Shown here in pieces: positions 57,469 to 64,000 of a DNA stretch of 64,000 bases. Made by a program: the position numbers and the translations under genes. Position 1 is the stretch's first letter, and the number at the start of each line of letters is the position of its first letter. Below the pieces are notes generated by a model that saw only the letters and a program-made list of their open reading frames with translations, made no database searches and had not been told where the DNA came from. The stretch covers positions 217,791 through 281,790 of the forward strand of contig JBBPBK010000112.1 in the NCBI GenBank assembly GCA_039720395.1, read 5' to 3'. The stretch is from Liquidambar formosana. Its lineage: Eukaryota; Streptophyta; Magnoliopsida; Saxifragales; Altingiaceae.

Positions 57469-59673
57469 CTTCGCTTTCTTTAAGATAATGTTTTCCCTCA
57501 CTAATTTTGTTAATTAATGTGCACACTAATTAACTTAATAGCAAATGTAGAGCCTAGTGGCATTCTGATGTATGACAAAGAATAAAAACAAATTACAGCT
57601 GTCTGATATTTTTTATATTAATTTTGTAATTTTTATTTTTATTTAGTTTAGGGTTTTATTTATTTATTTATGGTAGTTTTTAAGGTTTTATTCTTCAAAT
57701 GGAAATGATATGTACAGCACCAAAATACAGCACCATATATGGTACTATGTGTATTGACTAAAACTCTCTCAATTTATTTAATTTTACTGATATAAGTTGG
57801 ATGTTGCACGGGGTGCTGTGGGCCCGGATGCTTCATATAGCACGGCCCTTAGTCAAAATTGAGTCCTTATAAGTTACTAAATTAATTAGGGACAATTTTA
57901 GAAGGAATCCAAGTGTTTTAAGGGTTTTATGAAACCTTTAAAAAGGCTACAAAGTCCAAAAACTGGATTTTGCCAATTGTGGCTGTTTTTTTTAATTTTT
58001 TTTGGCAACTCCTTATTTGCTTTTTTCTTTTTTAAAAATTTTCTGATTCCTTATTTTGTAAGAATTAGGATTTCTATAAATTAGGTTGTATGTTTGCCAT
58101 TCAATTGAACTTTTTATTAATAAAGATTATCATTCTTGAGTTTTTTTTTTTTTTTACTCTCTATTGCTTGTGGATTTGAGTAGTCGTTATTCTATTACTC
58201 ATGGATTTGAGTATTTTCTAAGAAGAATGTGGTGCCCTTTTTTTTCAATACGCTTTCCATTGCACAATGTTAGTTGGCATTCTCCGCAATAGCTTGCTGA
58301 GTGAGCGATTTCAGTTTCAAGCTTATGGAAAAGCCTTAATACCCATTTGTTGATATTGGGAGTTTGGGTTATGGGTTAATTCTGCAAATTGTCAAAAAAA
58401 AAAAAAAAAAAATCGTTAATAGCAAATATGCGTTCAAGATAGAGTGAAGTCCAGTTTTGCACAAATAACAATCTGCATTATAAATTGTCGAAAACAGGCT
58501 TGAATACCATTTGAGTTGCTAGTTTGTTAAAGACATTAGATTTTAGTTTGTGCAAGAAATAGACTCGGATATGAAAATGAGAAGGCAATGGAAGTGTAGA
58601 TCGAGTTTACCACATTCTCCACTTAGGAAATGCTTACACTGATTTCTTGGCTAATTGATATCCTCGATGACCCTACCAGTGGTCTCTTTCTCTGATTATG
58701 GCTGACCTTGTTGCTTTAACTGTGTTAAGATCCTAGTTAGTTTTCCTTCTTTTACTCCCTACAACCCAGGAAAAGAGAGGGGGATTGGGGGAATGTTTAG
58801 AATATTAATACTTTTAAATCCCAATCTAAACCCCCCACACCAAAACAACCCAACCACCATGGTGGTTTATAATCTTCATTTAGATGCAATAGTGGCAAGA
58901 TTTTAGTAATTATTTGACCATACTTCAGTAAATGTAAGATCTAATGATTTTTTATTTTTTATTTTTATTTTTTTAATTTTTAATTTTTTTTTTGAAATAC
59001 TGATTTGGAAAGAATGCTATATCAAATATGATCAAACTAGATAAGTAGAAATAAATCGTATCTAACACAACATGTAATCCATGTAACTTTGTACCTAGGA
59101 GACAGATAGAAAAGCCAGAGTGATCTAATATATTGTACATGATTAAAAGTTCTTGAAGCACGTTTAGTACAAAAACATCAATGAAACGAGCACAATTAAA
59201 ATCCCAAAGCATCCACACATCACACTGAATCTCTCAACAACACCTCTTAGACCAAATCCCAATGATGGATATACAATTCAAGGCAACAGTACAACGTTAA
59301 ATCAAGACTCCAAACAGAAGAACTAGGCCAGGTTTCACTGGCTGCATATTTTTGCTGAAATCCCTGAGAGCTGCAATTGTTGAAAAAAATAAATTAAATT
59401 AAGCTGATTGAAAAAACAGAAAGAAATAAGGAAAATTCTAAAAGTTACCGCAAACCAACTCTTTTTTTGTTTTTTTTTTTGTTTTTTACCTTTCGGTCCT
59501 TTGGTACCATACACAAACAGAAGGCAAAATCTCCTACACGCAAGAAAGTATGATGTGCAATTTCCTTCAAGCTAGCATTGGGTTTGACTTAATATTGTAG
59601 GAGAGGAAAAGTTGCAATACTCATGATTTTAGTAGGGGTATTTAAATATGTACGTACAACTCAATGCCAGGAA
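57469..59673. other. AT-rich intergenic stretch, no gene seen
   Basis: A stretch at about 57880-58140 (ending ttattaataaagattatcat followed by poly-T) has the look of an LTR or UTR 3' end, but I cannot fix its boundaries. No coding domain. Confidence 0.35.
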
Positions 59674-59921
59674 TGTTGGGAAGTTTTATCCCTACATCAA
59701 TTAAATATCAAGTTAAACCTGTCTTATATATCTGTTTGGGCTTTGGACCCTCCACTTATATAAGTTTTAGGCTTTTTAAATTGGAAAACTAAACATGATA
59801 TCAAAGCATGTTATTTTTTAGCCCTATACATTCGTGAGGCTCGTCTTTGTTTGTTCATTGACCAGCATTTGAATCTTGTTAGGCTTATATAAGTTTAAGT
59901 TTTAATGTTCGAAACTTAACA
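59674..59921 (+). mobile_element. TRIM element 3, 3' LTR truncated
   Basis: The 122-bp 5' LTR (TGTTGGGAAG to AACTAAACA, 59674-59795) is followed by TGATATCAAAGC (primer-binding site, two changes from the usual motif). A partial 3' LTR (ggcttatataagttt to acttaaca) ends at 59921. It is the family of TRIM 1 and 2 in the opposite orientation and more diverged. Confidence 0.8.
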
Positions 59922-60106
59922 AATAAGGAATTGTACTTTTTCTTTGCTTTTTTTTTTTTTTGGGTGGGTGGTGGGGGAATGACTCTAAGAGATAGCTGTT
60001 TTATAAATGGAACTATTGAAAAGCTAAGATCTATGAAACAGTTTATTTTGCTCACACAAGACAGAGAGTTGAGATAGTTAGCATTCCAATGCTTAGATTA
60101 GGACTT

Positions 60107-60220
60107 TCTTTATTTATTTATTTATTATTTATTATACAATGGAGAGGAATCGAACCCTTAACCTAAACCTAAAACTATCCAAACCCCTATCCATCTCCAA
60201 TACCACCATTAGGCCACAAT
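60107..60220 (-). mobile_element. tRNA-derived SINE
   Basis: On the minus strand: box A TGGCCTAATGG (60216-60206), box B GGTTCGATTCC (60156-60146) and a 3' tail of ataa/aaat repeats (60145-60107). The flanks gattaggactt (60096-60106) and gattagactt (60221-60230) form a target duplication with one indel. Box spacing is typical for plant SINEs. Family unknown. Confidence 0.8.
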
Positions 60221-60230
60221 GATTAGACTT

Positions 60231-61081
60231 GAATCTTACCAAGATAAAATCTTACCTGTAGCTGCTTTACGCAGTTAAATAGCTCTTCCATTCAGAGGAA
60301 CGTATTTTCACGACTCTATATCAAATCTGTAATTCAAAAGAATAAATAAGTAGAATAAAGAATTACAACTTTGTGTTGGAACAGAACACATGCAAGAAAT
60401 TAAGAACTAAAAATGCCTCTTAGAAAATATGAGGGGTTTTGACAAAAGTTCTAAATATATTAACTCTTTATTTTCTTTTTGTTTTTTTTTTTTTTTTTTT
60501 TTTTTGGGAGGATGGGCGCCCCCCGCCCGCGGGGGGGGGGGGGGGGGGTGGTGTGGTGGTGGTAAGCAATATTGGTTGCTTCACAATACATTACTATGCA
60601 TGTTTTAATCTGATCATTGAATCTTGACATGTATTCAGCATGGGATTGACTTCTCAGGTAATAAACCACAGTATCTATGCTCCCCTTTAATTCATCAAAA
60701 TTCAATTTGATTTGATGAATTCCAAATTTAAATCCCATCTACAAAGCTTGTTATTTCTAAATGAAACCCATCATAGGAAGATTCTCTCATGGAAAATTTT
60801 ATCAATTGTTTGACTATACTTCAACAAATTTAAATCTTTTTGCTAGTTCGTTATAAAATATAGCCAGAAATTTGAGTTCAGGACAAATTAAACACAAGCA
60901 CCCCACCCCCCCCTCCAAAAAAAAAACAAAGGAGTAGATTAATCAAAAACATATTTCATCTTAATTAAATTTAAATTGATAAACATAATAAGGCATTCGA
61001 TTTTGGGTCAATTAGACTAACCTATATGACACTGAACAACAGCAACAACAACAAAAGGAAATAATTAACCCCAATGAAATG

Positions 61082-61118
<37 letters not shown>

Positions 61119-61299
61119 CCATAAAATTAACTTGACTTTAAACATGTTTTATTAGAATACTATTAATCTTAACAACATAATCCTACATCAATGACATTAG
61201 GAAAAGAAGATAGTAGTATTTAATATTAGATCCACAAAAATGATGACAAATTAATAGAGAAAAGATAAATGGACATTACCATTACCTGACTATCATTTG
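60231..61299. other. AT-rich intergenic stretch with homopolymers
   Basis: Poly-T then a G-rich block at 60483-60563 (23 T, then gggcgcccc, then about 18 G and tggtgg repeats) and poly-A of 36 at 61081-61116. No gene. Confidence 0.5.
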
Positions 61300-63841
61300 A
61301 TTTGATCTTTTGGCCTTAATCAAGAGTAATCTTGCGGACATGAGCGATCTTGGTCCAATCCTCGCTATTTCTCGCCTGCATCTTCTACACAATTCCGGAG
61401 AACACCATTGAATTTTCAATTCTCTTAGTGCTGTAAGCCGATGCATCCCCTCCGGCAGAGCCACCAGTTTGGGGCAACCTATAATCTCCAATTTTTGAAG
61501 CGACGTGAGATTTTGCAGCCACTCTGGCAATCCCTTGATCTTGAGACAATGTTCAATGCGTATGAATTGTATAGTGTTTGCCCTTGAAGCCATCGAGGCA
61601 AAGCCACCAACTGGGGTACTTTTCAATCAATACTTCTCGAACACTGGACTTGAGGCCTTGAATGTCTTCTTCACACTCCATCAATTTAAGATTTTCACAA
61701 GACTTAATATCCAAAGTCTTTAACGCAAGTCAGGTATTTTCATACTTTAGTGGAAAACATTCCATGACTTCTACAACGCATAATAGCTAATTTTCGGAGA
61801 GCGGTGAGGCATGAATTCCTGCACCTAAAGATTTAAGATTGTTGCATTCTCTGATCCCCAGAAATTGAAGAGACATCAGCTTCCAATTCCTTCATCCGAC
61901 AAAACATCTGCTTCGTGGTCAAAACCAGACACCTGAGGTTGATCAAGTTCCCTATGTCCCTAGGCAAATCATAAGCTTTGAACAGCCCAAAAGTCTCAAA
62001 GTAGGCAAATTTTGCAATTTGCATATGGAATTGGGGAGTTTTTTTATGGTACAATTATATGATAGATCGAGGTATGTCAAAAGCTTTAAGTTTTCAATAC
62101 AACTTGGCAACACCTCTATGTCTGAAGCTCTCAAATCTAGCACCCTTAGGTACTTGAATCTTGAGATGTATGTTTTCCAAAAGGAATTGCTATTAGGCCC
62201 CACTCCCCAACTAGAAATAGAATGGTTCGCAATTCTTTAGGTCGAGTAAGAATCTGGAACTCCATCCATAATTAAACAAATCATTCCCAAAAATGACACA
62301 TGACGAACCTTTTTGGAATATTATGAGTAGTAGAATTTATCAAACAATCTTCGGGTTGTGACACCAACAATGCAAGGTCACGTATGAGATCATGCATTTT
62401 AATTTCAAAAAGACACCAAGGTCTTTGACATCTTCAAAGAAAGATAGTGACCTTAACTCATTGATTATAGCATTCCCCAATATCGTCCACCTCTCAGTTT
62501 TCATTATGTGATGAAGAAGGCCTTGCACCATCCATAATTGGATCAAATCAACTTTATTAAAATACAAAATCCTTTGGGAATATTGAACAAAGGCAAAGAC
62601 ATTGTTTCAAGGAAGATGACATTTAATTATAGCTCAATCTCAATGCAGGTAAAATGTCATTTTTCCTTTTTGTTCTAATCTCCAAATCTCATTATCTTTT
62701 ACAAATAGCCAATATTCATCAATTTTCGAATAGAGTAGGCTCCCTAAAGTCCTCACTGCTAGAGGAACCCTCTGCACTTTTTCACAATTCATCCCCCAAT
62801 TTTTAATCGGTTTGGATACTGTTTCTCGTTCTTCTTCTTAATGCCCATTGTACAAACAAGGGAGATACAATCCTCATGAGGAAGGACTCTTAACTTGTAC
62901 ATGGGAACAGTTCCCATGAACAAAGCAATCGATGACTACGTGTCGTTACAATGATTTTACTTCCATTGCCACCAACCTTTAACAAATTTTTAACTCAATC
63001 CATTTTCGTGATCCTCAGTCCAAACATCATCCAGAATGAGTTAAAAAAAGTTTTACCAGTCAGAGCAGTCGCAAGACAATTTGTATTTGGTCCATGGTTA
63101 AGTCGCCACATTTTGTAGCGTTTCCAGAATCAATAATTTTTATTGCCAGTGTTCTAACATCAAAGTTCTCTGAGACACATACCCAAAGTTTCTTGTGAAA
63201 TAGCCCCAACCACCCTTTCATCATTGTACACCAATTTAGCAAGTCCCTAGACCTCCAATTCTCAACAACAGAAATAATAGAAACATTTTCATGTTCACAT
63301 GAGCGCATTAAAAGTTGGACAATATGTTCCTTATCTTTCATCTCTACCAAGACATCTGGAGCATGCACGAAGGAGTGGGTCTCCCTCCCCATGTGCACGA
63401 CACGCCTATCTTCAACTCGCTTAGTGAGATGAAAATTAGCTTTGTCTGCTGCAATCCCATCTAATCTCTCCCTGATCTCTTTGATTTTAGACCCATCTTA
63501 AAACGGAGTTCAAGATCGGTATGAAAGGAAGTAGCGTACCTTCGTTTTAAAGCTGCCATGTGTATCCAGTACTTGCTGCCGCAAAGCAGCATACTGAGCT
63601 TCTTCAATTACATCCTCAGAATCATGACAGACGTCTTTAACCTTTTCCAGCTAAACACTCAGTTGACAATTCTTTGCGTGCTGCTCATCAGCGTCCAAGA
63701 GCACGGCTTTGATGCTGGATAAGTCCTTAAGCTTTTTTAACTCACTTTCCAACCCCATGCCAAGCCAATTTCTTGGAGAGTAAAAGAGCCGCCCTGTTTC
63801 AAAACATTCTCTACCATACTAAACAGAAATGATTCTGCCAT
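61300..63841 (-). pseudogene. CC-NB-ARC-LRR disease-resistance pseudogene (RGA-like)
   Basis: The start at 63841-63839 gives MAESFLFSMVENVLKQGG, the usual beginning of an Rx-type coiled coil, followed (frameshift near 63750) by LKDLSSIKAVLLDADEQHAK and EKVKDVCHDSEDVIEE. NB-ARC follows: the P-loop near 63240 is damaged (IGGLG is kept, the KTT part is deleted with a frameshift); LWVCVSENFDVRTLAIKIID (63180-63120), kinase-2 LDDVWTEDH (about 63035-63010), CRGVPLAVRTLGSLLYSK (about 62760), IFPKDFVF and DLIQLWMVQGLL (62600-62500), and MHDLIRDLALLV (about 62390) after another shift. LRRs follow (FKYLRVLDLRASDIEVLPSC, LLTYLDLSYN, KLPNSICKLQNL; LPEGMHRLTALRELKI). The end, DWTKIAHVRKI, is near 61320. 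Stops include TAG at 63653-63651 where Trp is usual. It would have been about 830 residues, an intracellular immune receptor. Confidence 0.92.
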
Positions 63842-64000
63842 GTTATTGATATTCTTGGAAAGGACCAAGTGTTGGTGATGGTGAAGGATTCTAAGAAGAA
63901 TGTCTCAAGACTGATTTTGGTATGGCTGTGAAGCAAATGATGGTTTCAATAAATAGAGATGATATTGAAGTGGATATACGTTCCACCCACACTTGAAAAC
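63842..64000. other. 5' flank of the resistance pseudogene
   Basis: 159 bp up to the window end. No clear TATA box seen; the promoter probably lies beyond the window. Confidence 0.3.

Noticed and set aside
60439..60738. Proline- or glycine-rich small proteins on either strand
   Set aside because: They come from the poly-T/poly-G block.

Overview
The window is nuclear DNA of a flowering plant, most likely a eudicot and possibly a woody one (the species guess is weak). It is about 64 kb of AT-rich, repeat-dominated sequence. The evidence for a plant is: spliced genes with GT-AG introns; Ty1/copia and Ty3/gypsy LTR elements primed by initiator-Met tRNA; L1-type LINEs; TRIM, hAT, Helitron, SINE and fold-back elements; a plant mobile domain (PMD) gene; receptor-kinase pseudogenes; and a CC-NB-ARC-LRR resistance-gene pseudogene. 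No coding gene in the window looks fully intact.

Layout. 1-14 kb: two minus-strand host- or element-derived genes, a DUF7745-like ORF (start at 6790) and a seven-exon PMD gene (12251 to 7250), both broken by LTR insertions. A 3193-bp LTR fragment (cut by the window edge) ends in the DUF7745 ORF. A 2814-bp solo LTR (TSD CAAGG) sits in its third codon. A 2335-bp solo LTR sits in PMD exon 5. Upstream of PMD lies a 1.1-kb array of palindromic repeats. 14.4-19.7 kb: a third copy of the gypsy-like LTR, split by a hAT element (8-bp TSD) and by an Angela-like copia solo LTR (TSD CTCTT). 19.7-25.3 kb: two more Angela-like LTRs, one a solo LTR with TSD CAAAT and one inverted, with a primer-binding site.

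27.2-40.8 kb: a rearranged copia element on the minus strand (LTR, PBS, gag, protease, integrase, RT, RNase H in inverted and duplicated pieces). A young non-autonomous gypsy element (27362-34154, TSD ATAAC, paired 2-kb LTRs) is inserted in it. 41.8-45.5 kb: a MULE transposase scrap, a 43-base poly-C run, and two receptor-like kinase pseudogenes in inverted orientation. 45.6-52.8 kb: pieces of at least three LINEs on the minus strand, interrupted by an intact 333-bp TRIM, a 261-bp fold-back MITE, microsatellites and a tandem duplication. 53-60.3 kb: a second TRIM, a 474-bp Helitron, a third TRIM and a tRNA-derived SINE in AT-rich DNA. 61.3-63.8 kb: a CC-NB-ARC-LRR pseudogene.

The genes do not form a functioning pathway. 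The interest lies in the nesting order, in a dyad motif shared by the LTR promoters and by the 5' regions of the PMD and DUF7745 genes, and in the inverted kinase duplication, which could form hairpin RNA. All readings are by eye; boundaries without a stated target-site duplication are approximate.
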